NCBI RefSeq assembly: GCF_000332195.1
Contig: NZ_KB235922.1
Coordinates: 5,491,322 to 5,555,321, forward strand
Source: Pleurocapsa sp. PCC 7319
GTDB taxonomy: Bacteria > Cyanobacteriota > Cyanobacteriia > Cyanobacteriales > Xenococcaceae
Reading direction: 5' to 3'
DNA length: 64,000 nt
Shown piece after piece: positions 26,688 through 37,325 of this stretch (the first letter of the stretch is position 1; every line of letters begins with the position of its first letter). The notes under the pieces were generated by a model, which did not search any database, was not told the origin of the DNA, and worked only from the letters and a program-made list of their open reading frames with translations. The translations under genes and the position numbers were made by a program.

Positions 26688-29252
26688 ATGACCACTTCCC
26701 AGGAACGGATTATCCCCACTGATCTGAGTAACGAAATGTCTCGCTCCTATCTGGAGTATGCCATGAGTGTAATTGTTGGCCGGGCATTGCCAGATGCTAG
26801 GGATGGTCTAAAACCAGTCCATCGTCGCATTCTTTATGCGATGTACGAACTAGGATTAACTCCAGATCGTCCTTTTCGTAAGTGTGCCCGTGTTGTCGGG
26901 GAAGTATTAGGTAAATATCATCCTCACGGTGATACTGCTGTTTACGATGCTTTAGTCAGGATGGCACAAGATTTCTCCATGAGAAATCCCCTAATTAACG
27001 GACATGGTAACTTCGGCTCGATTGATAACGATCCTCCCGCTGCGATGCGTTATACCGAATGTCGTTTGCAAACTTTGGCAACGGATTCTTTACTGCGAGA
27101 TATTGAGGCAGAAACAGTAGATTTTGCCGATAACTTTGATGGCTCACAGCAAGAACCAGTAGTCTTGCCTGCGAGAATTCCTCAGTTGCTACTCAACGGT
27201 TCATCGGGTATCGCTGTGGGAATGGCAACCAATATTCCACCACATAATTTAGGAGAATTAATTGAAGGAGCGATCGCTCTGATTCATAATCCAGTAATTA
27301 GTGACCTGGAATTAATGCAATACATAAAAGGTCCTGATTTTCCTACAGGAGGGCAAATCATCGGTAGAGCCGGTATTAAAGAAGCCTACACCACAGGACG
27401 AGGCTCAATTACCATGCGGGGGGTAGCAGAAATTGAAACCCTGCAACAAAGCGGTCGAGCCGATAAAGAAGCAATTATTATTACTCAGCTACCCTACCAA
27501 ACCAATAAATCATCTTTAATTGAGAAGATTGCCGATCTGGTCAACGATAAGAAAATCGACGGTATTTCGGATATTCGGGACGAAAGTGATCGCACCGGAA
27601 TGCGGGTGGTGATTGAACTCAAACGAGATGCTTATCCTCGGGTTGTCCTCAACAATCTCTACAAACAAACTGCTGTACAGGCAAACTTTGGGGCTAATAT
27701 GCTGGCATTAGTTAACAGTGAACCCCAATTGTTAACCATTCGTCACTTTCTCCAGGTCTTTTTAGACTTTCGTGTCGAAGCAATCACTAGACGAACTCGC
27801 TACCAGCTACGTAAAGCGGAAGAAAGAGATCATCTCTTACAGGGTTTGTTGATTGCCCTCGATAACATTGATGCCATTATCCATTTAATTAGAGGGGCTG
27901 CCGATACTGCTACTGCTAAGAATGAGTTGGTGGAAAGTTATGGCTTATCTCAAACCCAAGCTGATGCTATTCTTCAAATGCAGTTACGTCGCTTAACTGC
28001 CCTAGAAGCGGAAAAAATTCAAGCAGAACATGAAGATCTTCAGACTCAGATTGCCGACTTAAACGATATTCTGGCACGAAAAGAACGCATCGAAGCGATT
28101 ATCGAATCGGAACTTACCAATATCAAGAATGTTCATGCTACTCCGCGTCGCACTGAGATTGTCCAAGGAGAGGGAGAACTTTTAGACAAAGACCTAATTG
28201 CCAACGAACAGTCGGTAATTCTGCTCACTGAACAGGGCTATATCAAACGGATGCCTGTTAGTACTTTTGAAGCTCAGAGTCGGGCAACGAGAGGGAAAGC
28301 AGCGGCCAAGATGAAGGAAAACGACGGTGTAGAACACTTTATGACCTGTTGTGATCATGATACCGTCTTATTCTTTAGCGATCGCGGAGTAGTCTATTCT
28401 TTCCATGCCTACCAAATTCCTGCTACTTCTCGTACCGCCAGGGGAATTCCGATCGTCCAAATGTTGCCCATTTCTCAGGCAGAGAAAATCACTTCGATGA
28501 TCTCAGTGAGCGAGTTTACCGAAGATGAATATCTAGTGATGCTAACTCGTAAAGGCAATATTAAGAAAACCGCTCTTTCTGCTTTTGCTAATATTCGTTC
28601 CAATGGCTTAATTGCTATTTCTCTCCAGGAAGAAGATGAACTACGTTGGGTACGTTTGGCCACAGAAGAAGATAGCGTAATTATTGGTACACGCCAGGGC
28701 AAGGCAATTCACTTTAAGACTAATAAACAGCAACTCCGTCCTTTAGGTAGATCAACCAAAGGTGTTAAGTCTATGAAGCTAAGGGGAGATGATGAATTGA
28801 TTAGCATGGATATTATTCCTTCCCAGATTGTTGCCACCATTGGTGAAACAGGAGATGAAGAGGAAGACGAGAATGCCGAAGAGTTAGTGGACGAAGGAGT
28901 AGATAATGGCCCTTGGTTATTAGCTATTACCAACAACGGCTATGGTAAACGAGTTCCAATATCCAAATTCCGCCTGCAAAATCGTGCCGGAATGGGAGTT
29001 AGAGCTATTAAGTTTAAATCAAAAGACGATTGCTTAGTAGCAATTGATATTGTTAACCCAGAAGATGAACTGATGATTGTCACCAACCGTGGCATTATGA
29101 TTCGTCAAGCAGTTCAAGCCATATCATTACAATCCCGTACTGCTACTGGAGTCAGAGTCCAAAAGCTCGATCAGGATGATGCGATCGCTGCGGTTGCTCC
29201 CGTTCCTCCTATTGCTGAATCAGAAAATAATGAAGAAGTAGAAGTAGAATAG
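26688..29252 (+). CDS. gyrA: DNA gyrase subunit A
   Basis: Breakage-reunion subunit of the type II topoisomerase that introduces negative supercoils with GyrB. The 854 residues are full length. The N-terminal domain shows [21 protein letters not shown] and the catalytic Tyr in [10 protein letters not shown]. The C-terminal pinwheel repeats follow from about residue 500. The GyrA-box, needed for DNA wrapping, reads QSRATRGK rather than the classical QRRGGKG, and an acidic insertion (about residues 722-742) interrupts the pinwheel. The gene could in principle be a parC-like paralogue, but the overall match fits cyanobacterial GyrA. gyrB is not nearby. Confidence 0.93.
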   Translation: MTTSQERIIPTDLSNEMSRSYLEYAMSVIVGRALPDARDGLKPVHRRILYAMYELGLTPDRPFRKCARVVGEVLGKYHPHGDTAVYDALVRMAQDFSMRNPLINGHGNFGSIDNDPPAAMRYTECRLQTLATDSLLRDIEAETVDFADNFDGSQQEPVVLPARIPQLLLNGSSGIAVGMATNIPPHNLGELIEGAIALIHNPVISDLELMQYIKGPDFPTGGQIIGRAGIKEAYTTGRGSITMRGVAEIETLQQSGRADKEAIIITQLPYQTNKSSLIEKIADLVNDKKIDGISDIRDESDRTGMRVVIELKRDAYPRVVLNNLYKQTAVQANFGANMLALVNSEPQLLTIRHFLQVFLDFRVEAITRRTRYQLRKAEERDHLLQGLLIALDNIDAIIHLIRGAADTATAKNELVESYGLSQTQADAILQMQLRRLTALEAEKIQAEHEDLQTQIADLNDILARKERIEAIIESELTNIKNVHATPRRTEIVQGEGELLDKDLIANEQSVILLTEQGYIKRMPVSTFEAQSRATRGKAAAKMKENDGVEHFMTCCDHDTVLFFSDRGVVYSFHAYQIPATSRTARGIPIVQMLPISQAEKITSMISVSEFTEDEYLVMLTRKGNIKKTALSAFANIRSNGLIAISLQEEDELRWVRLATEEDSVIIGTRQGKAIHFKTNKQQLRPLGRSTKGVKSMKLRGDDELISMDIIPSQIVATIGETGDEEEDENAEELVDEGVDNGPWLLAITNNGYGKRVPISKFRLQNRAGMGVRAIKFKSKDDCLVAIDIVNPEDELMIVTNRGIMIRQAVQAISLQSRTATGVRVQKLDQDDAIAAVAPVPPIAESENNEEVEVE

Positions 29253-29380
29253 CGGAATTGTTGACCAATCCTCAGGTACAAAATTTATGTTTCAATAGAC
29301 AGGTATTTTCCTCCCGTATTCGTAAAGTAGGTATTAAAATTATGAAGACTTAGATAAAAGCCATAGATGCAACTGTGCCG

Positions 29381-31024
29381 ATGGATGCCAATCTCGTAGG
29401 AAAAACTATTCAGGGACGTTACTATATCGTCAAACAGCTGGGACGAGGTGGCGTTGGAGTCACTTTTTTAGCTCAAGATCAACAGTGCTTTGATAGTCAG
29501 TGTGTCGTCAAACAATTAAAACCAAAATCAGACAATCCCAAAACTTTAGAAATAGCTCGGCGATTATTCAATCGAGAAGCAGAAATTATGAATCGTCTGG
29601 GATACTGCGATCGCATCCCGCGATTATTAGCCTATTTTGAAGATCACAAAGACTTTTTTCTCGTTCAAGAATTAATTGAAGGGCACGATCTAAGTCAAGA
29701 AATAGTTTCTGGCAAACCGTGGTCGGAAGAGAAAACCATTATCCTCCTCAAGGACATTCTCGAGGTACTATTAGTCGTACAACAGCATAGTGTGATTCAT
29801 CGCGACTTAAAGCCCTCCAATTTAATGCGACGGACGAAAGACAACAAAATTGTTTTAATTGATTTTGGCTCAGTTAAACAGGTAAGTACGCAAGTTATCG
29901 ATACGGCAGGACAAATAAAACAAACTGTAGCAGTTGGTACCAAATCTTATATGCCTATGGAGCAAATGATGGGTCGTCCTGGGTTTCATAGTGACATTTA
30001 TGCTGTGGGAATTATTGCCATCCAAGCTTTAACTGGGGTAACTCCCAAACAATTTACTTTCAACCAAAATGGGGAAATAATCTGGCGGAATAAACTCAAT
30101 AAAAAGGTAAATTACCAACCTCGCTTTCTCAATATTTTAGATAAAATGGTTCGCTATCGTTTTCAAGAAAGATATACTTCAGCAGGGGTTGTGCTATCTG
30201 ATTTAGAGCAATTAGACGCAGAACAAAACAATAATAAAGAGACAATTGTAATTTCTAATCAAAATCCACCCGTAACTAAATCTCAACAGCCTCAAGGACG
30301 CTCTAATATCAATCTCACAACCAAAATTATTAGTAAACAGTCAGAGACGGCTAATATTCAGCAACCTCAGCTCGTAAATCATCCAGCTTATCTTTCGAGT
30401 AATCATAATGAATTCCTCAGTGTCAATCGCTCGGAGTCTCAAACGAAATCAAAATCAGGATTGAAATCTAAGGTTGTAGCTGCTGTTTTTGTGGGAGTAG
30501 GTTTACTAGCTGCTTTGGGTACTTGGCTTCATGGGAACAATAGAACTGTCGAACCGGAAATTGAACTATCACTTTATGAAAATCCTAGCCAAGGTTTTCG
30601 GGTCAATTACCCCGAAGTGTGGTCGAAACAAAATCGAGATGATTTTTTTGCTACTGGAGTTGTATTTTTTTCTCCCCTGGAAGATGACTCAGATCGTTTT
30701 AAAGAGCGAGTTAGTGTCTTGGTCGAAAATCTATCGAGTGAGATGTCTTTAGCGCAATATACTGATGAATCAATCGCCGAAATTAAAAGACTATCTGATC
30801 CCAAAGTCGGTGCAGCCCAGTCTATAATTCTGGGTCAAAGTGAAGCTAGACAAGTAGTCTATCATGGGGAAGAAAATGGCAACCGAGTCCAAAGAATGCA
30901 AACCTGGTCGGTCAAAAATAAGCAAGCTTACGTAATTACCTACACAGCAAAACCAGATAGCTATGATAGTTATTTGCCCACGGTAGAAAAAATGATTGAA
31001 TCTTTCGAAACCATTAGCAACTGA
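29381..31024 (+). CDS. Membrane Ser/Thr protein kinase with PsbP-like outer domain
   Basis: Domains in order: an N-terminal Hanks-type kinase (Gly loop LGRGGVGVTF, catalytic Lys in CVVKQL, catalytic loop IHRDLKPSN, metal-binding DFG in IDFGSVKQV), a polar linker, one transmembrane segment (VVAAVFVGVGLLAALGTW, about residue 370), and a C-terminal domain of about 150 residues on the far side. That outer domain (YENPSQGFRVNYPEVWSK) resembles PsbP/Mog1-type folds. It may be a sensor in the periplasm or lumen. Start: ATG at 29381; a GTG two codons earlier is also possible. The convergent lysC gene follows with 14 bases between stops. Confidence 0.88.
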   Translation: MDANLVGKTIQGRYYIVKQLGRGGVGVTFLAQDQQCFDSQCVVKQLKPKSDNPKTLEIARRLFNREAEIMNRLGYCDRIPRLLAYFEDHKDFFLVQELIEGHDLSQEIVSGKPWSEEKTIILLKDILEVLLVVQQHSVIHRDLKPSNLMRRTKDNKIVLIDFGSVKQVSTQVIDTAGQIKQTVAVGTKSYMPMEQMMGRPGFHSDIYAVGIIAIQALTGVTPKQFTFNQNGEIIWRNKLNKKVNYQPRFLNILDKMVRYRFQERYTSAGVVLSDLEQLDAEQNNNKETIVISNQNPPVTKSQQPQGRSNINLTTKIISKQSETANIQQPQLVNHPAYLSSNHNEFLSVNRSESQTKSKSGLKSKVVAAVFVGVGLLAALGTWLHGNNRTVEPEIELSLYENPSQGFRVNYPEVWSKQNRDDFFATGVVFFSPLEDDSDRFKERVSVLVENLSSEMSLAQYTDESIAEIKRLSDPKVGAAQSIILGQSEARQVVYHGEENGNRVQRMQTWSVKNKQAYVITYTAKPDSYDSYLPTVEKMIESFETISN

Positions 31025-31038
31025 CAAGAGATAATAAA

Positions 31039-32850
31039 TTAGGCTGGAATATTTACTTTTTCATCTCCTCCTAAACCAAAAGCTCCATGTACTGCATTCA
31101 GACCTTTGACTCCATCTGCTTCATCGATTACACAACTAATTTTGATTTCCGAAGTAGTAATCATTTGGATATTAATTTGAGCTTGAGCTAGGGCAGCAAA
31201 AAATTTGGCAGCTACTCCTGGATGCCCGATCATTCCCGCACCAACTATGCTCAATTTAGCGATCGCTTTATCTCCAGAAACGTCACCACAGCCAATTTTT
31301 TGGTTTAACTCAGTAATTGCTTCACAGGCTAGATCGGCATCACTTTGGGCAACAGTAAAAGCAATATCGCGGGTAGGAATATTATTGATGATATGACAAC
31401 GTTGGGATTGAATAATAGCATCGACACTGATACTTTTCTTGGCTAGCAAGCTAAATATCTGCGCCGCCATCCCCGGAACATCTGGCACCTGGCGAATAGC
31501 AATACGTGCTTGATTCGTATCGAGAGCTACGCCTCTAACGGGAGGATGTTCACCCTGATACCTATTGGCAGTAATTTCTTTTTGAGAGCTGAGATCGACA
31601 TCAAACGCCTGGGAAAGGATATGCAAGGCACGATCGCATTCTGACTCGTGAACAACACAGCTAACCTTGACTTCTGAAGTAGAAATCATCTGAATATTAA
31701 TTTTGGCATCTGCCAGAGTCTTAAACATCTTAGCCGCAATCCCCGGGCGACCAATCATACCCGCACCAGAAATAGCAACCTTAGCAATTTCTTGATCAAT
31801 CATCACCTCCGCTTCTGTCGAGGCTGCTGGATGGGTACGTAGAGATGGAGCGATCGCTTCAGCCACTGCCTCTGCTTGTTTCAAGACTTGATTGACCACA
31901 GTAAAGGAAATATCGTTAGTGTTACCTTCGTGAATCGATTGAATGATTAAATCAACATCAATATTTTGGTTTGCTATCTCTCCAAATAGCTTTGCGGCAA
32001 CACCTGGAGAATCTGGCACATGTAACATTGCAATTTTAGCCTGATCTCGGTCGATTTCTACACCATCTACTGCTTTAGCAATTTCCATGCCCTGTAGCGA
32101 ACGGGGCTGAGGTAAGCGAGATACTACTTTGGTCCCCGGGCGATCGCTCCAGCTAGATAAAACTATCAATGGCATACCATAATTTCGGGCAATCTCCACT
32201 GCACGGGGATGTAACACTTTAGCTCCCAAACTAGCTAATTCCAGCATTTCATCAGCGGTAATCTCTGACATTAGTTGAGCAGAAGGAACAAGACGGGGAT
32301 CTGTTGTCAAAATACCAGGTACATCAGTATATATTTCACAACGATCTGCCTTCAACGAAGCAGCTAAAGCCACAGCTGAAGTATCAGAACCACCTCTACC
32401 CAAAGTAGTAATTTCTAAATCTTCAGTACTGCTGACCCCCTGAAAGCCGGCTACTACTACCACCTCTCCCTGATTTAGATGTCTTTCCAAACGATCTGTA
32501 CATATTTGCAAAATTCTGGCTCGACTATGTTCTGCTTCGGTGACAATTCCCACTTGTGCCCCTGTCAGGGAAATAGCTGGCTGCCCTAATTCTTGCAATG
32601 CCATACTAAGCAAGGCAATGGTCACTTGTTCCCCCGTAGACAACAGCATATCCATTTCGCGACGACAGGGATTACTCGATACCTCACTTGCCAACTTAAC
32701 TAAAGTATCTGTAGTTTTGCCCATTGCTGAGACCACTACTACTAAATTATTTCCTTGTTGAGCAGTCTTGCGCACTCTATTCGCCACAGCCTGGATGCGC
32801 TCAACTGAGCCAACAGATGTACCACCATATTTTTGAACAACCAAAGCCAT
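31039..32850 (-). CDS. lysC: Aspartate kinase with four ACT domains
   Basis: Phosphorylates aspartate, the first step toward lysine, threonine and methionine. The 603 residues are longer than the roughly 400 of common enzymes because of duplicated regulatory domains. The kinase part shows [11 protein letters not shown], the segment [16 protein letters not shown] and DPRLVPSA. Four ACT-like segments follow (about 280, 350, 450 and 530). The repeated [13 protein letters not shown] / [13 protein letters not shown] blocks show the internal duplication. This architecture is typical of cyanobacteria, and feedback control by end-product amino acids is expected. ATG start at 32850. Confidence 0.96.
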   Translation of the reverse strand: MALVVQKYGGTSVGSVERIQAVANRVRKTAQQGNNLVVVVSAMGKTTDTLVKLASEVSSNPCRREMDMLLSTGEQVTIALLSMALQELGQPAISLTGAQVGIVTEAEHSRARILQICTDRLERHLNQGEVVVVAGFQGVSSTEDLEITTLGRGGSDTSAVALAASLKADRCEIYTDVPGILTTDPRLVPSAQLMSEITADEMLELASLGAKVLHPRAVEIARNYGMPLIVLSSWSDRPGTKVVSRLPQPRSLQGMEIAKAVDGVEIDRDQAKIAMLHVPDSPGVAAKLFGEIANQNIDVDLIIQSIHEGNTNDISFTVVNQVLKQAEAVAEAIAPSLRTHPAASTEAEVMIDQEIAKVAISGAGMIGRPGIAAKMFKTLADAKINIQMISTSEVKVSCVVHESECDRALHILSQAFDVDLSSQKEITANRYQGEHPPVRGVALDTNQARIAIRQVPDVPGMAAQIFSLLAKKSISVDAIIQSQRCHIINNIPTRDIAFTVAQSDADLACEAITELNQKIGCGDVSGDKAIAKLSIVGAGMIGHPGVAAKFFAALAQAQINIQMITTSEIKISCVIDEADGVKGLNAVHGAFGLGGDEKVNIPA

Positions 32851-33107
32851 AATCTTTTTCTCTCAATCCCACAGAGGCATCGCTTATATTATCAGTTATT
32901 AGCTACAAGTTGCCAGTGATTTTGGTTGATATTTGTTTTTCATTGACTGATTAAGACATTTAACTAAGTCTAATGTCACAGTTATACAACTTATTTGCTC
33001 AGCCTATTTGGTTAGATTTAACTTAATTACTATTCAGCAATTTGGCAATCAACACCAAAATTTGTTAGCCTATACGTAGTCATAACGAGTATGAGTTATA
33101 AGATCAA

Positions 33108-33647
33108 ATGATTAAGATAATTGGCATTACAGGTAGCCTTCGCACCGATTCTTATAGTGCTTTGGCATTGCAGCAAGCGCTAAATCGAGTTCAAGCATTA
33201 GGTGCAGAAGTTGAACTTCTTGATTTGAGAGATATAAAATTACCTTTTTGTGATGGAGGTAGTGAATATCCTGATTATCCCGATGTGAATGTGTTGCGAG
33301 ATCAGGTGAAAGCTAGTGATGGTTTGATTTTGGCAACTCCTGAATATCACGGTAGCGTTAGTGGAGTTTTAAAAAATGCTCTAGATTTGATGAGTTTTGA
33401 ACATTTATCAGATAAAGTGACTGGATTAATTAGTGTCTTGGGAGGGCAATCCAATAGTAATGCGCTCAATGACCTCAGAATTATTTTGCGTTGGGTACAT
33501 GGATTTGTAATTCCCGAACAAATTGCTGTTGGACAAGCATGGCAAGCTTTTGATCAAGATGGTAAGTTGAAGGATGCCAAGCTATCTGAAAGATTTGATG
33601 GATTTGCTCAAAGTTTAGTCGATCACACAATTAAGCTAAGAAAATAG
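33108..33647 (+). CDS. NADPH-dependent FMN reductase family flavoprotein
   Basis: A 179-residue flavodoxin-like reductase. The FMN phosphate-binding loop is seen as GITGSLRTDSYS near the N-terminus, followed by LRDIKLPFCDG and the family motif TPEYHGSVSGVLKNALD. Members reduce flavins, quinones, azo dyes or chromate; the natural substrate is unknown here. ATG start at 33108. The stop codon is overlapped by a short GATTACT heptamer repeat. Confidence 0.9.
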   Translation: MIKIIGITGSLRTDSYSALALQQALNRVQALGAEVELLDLRDIKLPFCDGGSEYPDYPDVNVLRDQVKASDGLILATPEYHGSVSGVLKNALDLMSFEHLSDKVTGLISVLGGQSNSNALNDLRIILRWVHGFVIPEQIAVGQAWQAFDQDGKLKDAKLSERFDGFAQSLVDHTIKLRK

Positions 33648-33663
33648 ATTACTGATTACTGAT
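33647..33663. repeat. Short GATTACT heptamer repeat at the stop codon
   Basis: Two GATTACT copies and a partial third start at the last base of the stop codon of the flavoprotein gene. It is the same heptamer (in another phase) as at 12244 and 57125. Confidence 0.75.
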
Positions 33664-33988
33664 GGGAACATTGTGCTGTCTAAGAGGATATCTTAAAAGT
33701 CTCAATGGCTACTTATGAGTTAATTTATCCTAACGGGATTACTGGGTTTCAACTTCATCATCTACGTATTGGATCTAACTTTTAAGTAACAAAATTTACT
33801 TTTCAGACATCATCTAAAGGAGACTCGCTGAACCAAGAATCCCACTGCTTTAACGACCGACTTAAGGAGGGAGTGTAGCCGTGAGGAGTGACAATGAGTT
33901 AATAATTTATATCTCATCCCATAATTGATTGCCAAAATCTAGATTACTATTAAATATTGATTGCATATGCAACTAGATTCGGACAATC
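33664..33988. other. Intergenic gap with a possible decayed IS200/IS605-type end
   Basis: No supported gene is present. A 26-codon frame at 33705-33785 has no recognisable similarity. The part at about 33828-33895 (AAGAATCCCACTGCTTTAA, then a purine-rich GGAGGGAGTG and GAGGAGTGACAATGAG) recalls the ends of IS200/IS605-type elements in cyanobacteria, but the hairpin is no longer intact. The reading as a remnant is inference. Confidence 0.3.
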
Positions 33989-34195
33989 ATGGGTAAAAAA
34001 GCAAAGCTCAAAAAAATACGGCAACAAGATAAAGCAAAAGTAAAATCTAACCAAAAGTATAATCAGACCGAGTTTGTTGAGCAATTTGAGAGAATGGGAT
34101 ACCAATTACAAATAGATCCTAAACTACAGCCTAAAACCAATAGAGGAAATATTTCTCCGGAAATTCCTCATGATCAAATTGAACCTCAGCTGTAG
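33989..34195 (+). CDS. Small basic hypothetical protein
   Basis: A 68-residue protein with a very basic N-terminus (GKKAKLKKIRQQDKAKVK), then an amphipathic helix (EFVEQFERMGYQL) and a Pro-rich tail. I do not recognise a named family. The Lys-rich start suggests binding to RNA, DNA or ribosomes, but this is only inference. ATG start at 33989. No close partner gene: the next gene is on the opposite strand. Confidence 0.55.
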   Translation: MGKKAKLKKIRQQDKAKVKSNQKYNQTEFVEQFERMGYQLQIDPKLQPKTNRGNISPEIPHDQIEPQL

Positions 34196-34214
34196 TTTAT
34201 CCCAATCAAAAAAT

Positions 34215-34427
34215 TTAGTTCAAAATATTTTTAATAGCTTTGTGGCTTAGTTCCCAACTAGATATAGGCAAGGTAATGGGCCATACTAAAGAAGCAATTA
34301 ACAAAAAAGACCAAGATATCAAATCATTATTGGGTGTGCTTCGATCTTGGTAAAAAAGTATAAACCAATATGTAAAGATCATCAAAGTAATTATCCAGTA
34401 CCAAGTCACAATATTTTCAGACATCAT
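34215..34427 (-). CDS. Small membrane protein of unknown function
   Basis: A 70-residue protein with two predicted transmembrane helices (WYWIITLMIFTYWFILFY and SWSFLLIASLVWPITLPI) joined by a short polar loop, and a short C-terminal tail. No family is recognised. Similar small two-helix proteins are common in cyanobacteria. ATG at 34427. It converges on the small basic protein gene. Confidence 0.5.
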   Translation of the reverse strand: MMSENIVTWYWIITLMIFTYWFILFYQDRSTPNNDLISWSFLLIASLVWPITLPISSWELSHKAIKNILN

Positions 34428-34636
34428 TTTGTAAGCTCAAGTAACTATATTTTCCTTATTATTATTGACAACAATAAAAATAGTAATAAGTACAAATACT
34501 TGCTGTGCTTGTTTACTAATTCAATTGTTAGTTGTTATGTCGAATTAAAATTGAGATAAATCTACTTTTTATTAATGTATTATCTGTTCTTTCTTTGTTT
34601 ATTTTCTTCTTGCTGCTACTCAAATAAATATCTTTC

Positions 34637-35425
34637 TTAGCTTAAGTTTCGTGACTTGTAAACTGACTTAATTCCCCAAAAAACCAGGTTTTGATCGACA
34701 ATTATTTGTGGCATGATTTCAGGAAATTGTATGGATAAATATTGAGCTAGTACATTAGCATCTCCACCTGTAAAAATTACTTTACTGTTTAGAAATTTTC
34801 GTTGCCAATCAATGATATAGCTATGAATACCAGCGATCTGGGTATGAATAACACCACTGGCGATCGCCTGATTGGTATCCAATGTCCAACGAGGGGGCAA
34901 TATTTTGGGGAGAGTTATCTCTGGAAGATTAGCAGTTCTTTGTTTGAGACTAGTAAATTGCAGTCTTAAACCAGGTAAGATTGCTCCTCCAAGTAGTTGC
35001 TTTATAGGGTTTACTGCTGTAAAAGTTAAAGCTGTTCCCCCATCTATAACCAAACAGGGATAACCATAAGTTTCTCCCGCACCCCAAACAGCTAATGCAC
35101 GGTCAATCCCCATAGTAGGATAAATATTTTTGATGTCAACATCTTTGAGAGTAACTAAGTTCAAATCAGCATAGTTTTGCCATAATTTTGTTTGTTTCGG
35201 CACAACTGAAGCCAAATAAATTGGAGTTGGTTTGGTTAAGTTTTGTTGCTTAAAATTAGTCGCTAAAAACTGCTGGGGAATTTGATTTAGTCTGATTTCA
35301 GTTGATAAATGCGGTGTATCCCATTGTTCTATTAAGATATTATGTCTAAACCAAGCCCAATGTAATCTAGAATTTCCAATGGCCACTGCTAACCAATTTT
35401 CTAATTCTAAACATTTATCATTCAC
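34637..35425 (-). CDS. coaX: Type III pantothenate kinase
   Basis: Phosphorylates pantothenate, the first step of coenzyme A synthesis. The 262 residues carry the acetate/sugar-kinase-like fold motifs of CoaX: the N-terminal phosphate loop VAIGNSRLHWAW, the pantothenate segment MGIDRALAVWGA, VIDGGTALTFTAV and LGGAILPGL, with GGDANVLAQYL near the end. In the first motif GNSR replaces the more usual GNTR/GNSN, a change seen within the family. ATG start at 35425. It is a single gene. Confidence 0.9.
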   Translation of the reverse strand: MNDKCLELENWLAVAIGNSRLHWAWFRHNILIEQWDTPHLSTEIRLNQIPQQFLATNFKQQNLTKPTPIYLASVVPKQTKLWQNYADLNLVTLKDVDIKNIYPTMGIDRALAVWGAGETYGYPCLVIDGGTALTFTAVNPIKQLLGGAILPGLRLQFTSLKQRTANLPEITLPKILPPRWTLDTNQAIASGVIHTQIAGIHSYIIDWQRKFLNSKVIFTGGDANVLAQYLSIQFPEIMPQIIVDQNLVFWGIKSVYKSRNLS

Positions 35426-35769
35426 TATTACAATTTACTAAAGTTAATGTGTTTACGTTAAGTTGATTGTCATTAATTAAATATTTTCTCCTCGTTCTGA
35501 ATACAGTTTTTTAATATATCTTAATTGTAGATAGATAGTTAATAACCTAATTATTATTGTTTACTAGGCTTTTATAACTAGGATTTTTGGTTTATTTAGT
35601 AATTAGATAATATTACAAATTACTACAACTTTAATATTTGTCCTGGGAGCAAATAGGATAATCAAGAGCAAGATTATTAGAGAATAAATTGAAGTAACTT
35701 TACGTACAGAAAACTTTAGTTGAAAATCTGATAATTTTTCAAATTACCATTAATGATGGTTGAAAGATT
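35426..35769. other. Divergent AT-rich gap between coaX and gltS
   Basis: 344 bases, strongly AT-rich, must contain the promoters of both divergent genes. I see no tRNA, riboswitch or repeat of note. Confidence 0.5.
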
Positions 35770-37245
35770 ATGTTTAACTTACTTAATGTCCTATTTGCTT
35801 TTATCGTAGTTGGAGTCTTGCTCTTAATTGCAAGGTTCATTAAACATAAAATTAGGCTATTTCAAACACTTTATTTACCAGAATCAATTATAGCTGGTGC
35901 GATCGCTCTGCTACTTGGTTCAGGAGCTTTGGGGGCGATCGCCGTATCATTAGGAGCTAATCCTGACTCTTATTTAGCTGGGGGTTTGTTCCCTGAGGAA
36001 ATGAGGGAAGTTTGGTCGCAATCCCCTGGAGTATTTATCAATATAGTCTTTGCAGCTTTATTTTTAGGAGAACACATTCCCAATCCTAAAGAAATATGGC
36101 GTAAAACCGCTCCTCAGGTAGCTTTTGGTCAAACTTTGGCTTGGGGACAATATGTTATTGGTATTTTAGTTACCTTAGTGGTTTTAACTCCCTTGTTAGG
36201 GGCTAATCCAATTGCAGGAGCCTTGATCGAAATTGGTTTCGAGGGAGGGCATGGTACAGCTGGTGGGATGGCAGACACCATGACCGAGTTGGGTTTTCCT
36301 GAAGGAGGCGACTTAGCATTAGGTTTGGCTACCGTTGGTATTGTCACCGGAATTATATTTGGGACAGTACTGGCTCATTGGGGTCGTCAAAAAGGGTATA
36401 TTGAGTCTGAGCCTGTTTCCGTTACCAGTGGTGATGCCCAGTTCCAAGAAACAGCACCCACCGAACCTAGTAGTGTATTGGCAAAAAGAGCTAGACTAAT
36501 GCAAAACTTGCTAGTCGATCCTCTATCGCTTAACTTCGGTTTTACAGGAATAGCGATCGCGATTGGGTGGGTAATTCTACAAATCATGACCTTAATTGAA
36601 TCAGCTACTTGGGGGCGTAATGGTTTAGAACTAGTAGGAGCAGTACCTTTATTTCCAATGGCATTGATTGGTGGCATCATCATTCAATTGTTCATGAAAC
36701 GCTTAGATCTCGATGTCTTAATTATTAGAAGATTACAAGAGCGAATCGCAGGGGTCGCTTTAGATATTTTAGTAGTAACTGCTTTGGCCTCAATTAACTT
36801 GGCTGTGTTAGGAGCAAATATTGGTGTATTCCTAACTTTAGCAATTGTTGGTATTACGTGGAATGTTCTGGCATTTATTTATATTGCTCCTCGAATTTTG
36901 CCTGTATATTGGTTTGAGCGCGGAATTGGAGACATGGGACAGTCAATGGGTGTAACTGCTACAGGTATTCTGTTGATTCGTATGGTTGACCCCAAAAATC
37001 GTACAGGAGCATTTGAAAGCTTTGCCTATAAACAATTGTTTTTTGAACCTATTGTGGGCGGAGGTTTGTTTACTGCTGCCGCTCCAGCTTTAATCAATCA
37101 GTTTGGCTCGATATCGATTTTATTTTTAACGGCTGGATTACTAGCTTTTTGGCTCATTTTTGGCATCATCAATTGTAAAAGAACTGCCAAGAAGCTACAA
37201 GAAGAACAGGCGATCGCCGAACCTCAAACTAACCCTGTGGGATAG
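35770..37245 (+). CDS. gltS: Sodium/glutamate symporter (GltS family)
   Basis: An inner-membrane transporter of 491 residues with about ten to twelve hydrophobic segments. The family's Gly-rich re-entrant loop is visible as EGGHGTAGGM (about residue 157), with a related motif in the second half (RGIGDMGQSMGVTATG, about residue 382). This two-fold arrangement is typical of GltS proteins, which carry glutamate in with Na+. Exact substrate preference in this organism is not proven. ATG start at 35770; a clear terminator follows the gene. Confidence 0.88.
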   Translation: MFNLLNVLFAFIVVGVLLLIARFIKHKIRLFQTLYLPESIIAGAIALLLGSGALGAIAVSLGANPDSYLAGGLFPEEMREVWSQSPGVFINIVFAALFLGEHIPNPKEIWRKTAPQVAFGQTLAWGQYVIGILVTLVVLTPLLGANPIAGALIEIGFEGGHGTAGGMADTMTELGFPEGGDLALGLATVGIVTGIIFGTVLAHWGRQKGYIESEPVSVTSGDAQFQETAPTEPSSVLAKRARLMQNLLVDPLSLNFGFTGIAIAIGWVILQIMTLIESATWGRNGLELVGAVPLFPMALIGGIIIQLFMKRLDLDVLIIRRLQERIAGVALDILVVTALASINLAVLGANIGVFLTLAIVGITWNVLAFIYIAPRILPVYWFERGIGDMGQSMGVTATGILLIRMVDPKNRTGAFESFAYKQLFFEPIVGGGLFTAAAPALINQFGSISILFLTAGLLAFWLIFGIINCKRTAKKLQEEQAIAEPQTNPVG

Positions 37246-37284
37246 AGAAGTTTACTAAGAAATAATTTTTAATTGTATGAGCGT

Positions 37285-37323
37285 AAAATCCACATCTTTC
37301 GCGAGCAAGGTGTGGATTTTTTT
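37285..37323 (+). terminator. Rho-independent terminator of gltS
   Basis: A 13-bp stem with one G-U pair: AAAATCCACATCT (37285-37297) with AGGTGTGGATTTT (37308-37320), continuing into a run of T to 37323. It lies about 40 bases past the gltS stop and just before the convergent gene's stop codon at 37326, so it may serve both. Confidence 0.9.
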
Positions 37324-37325
37324 GA

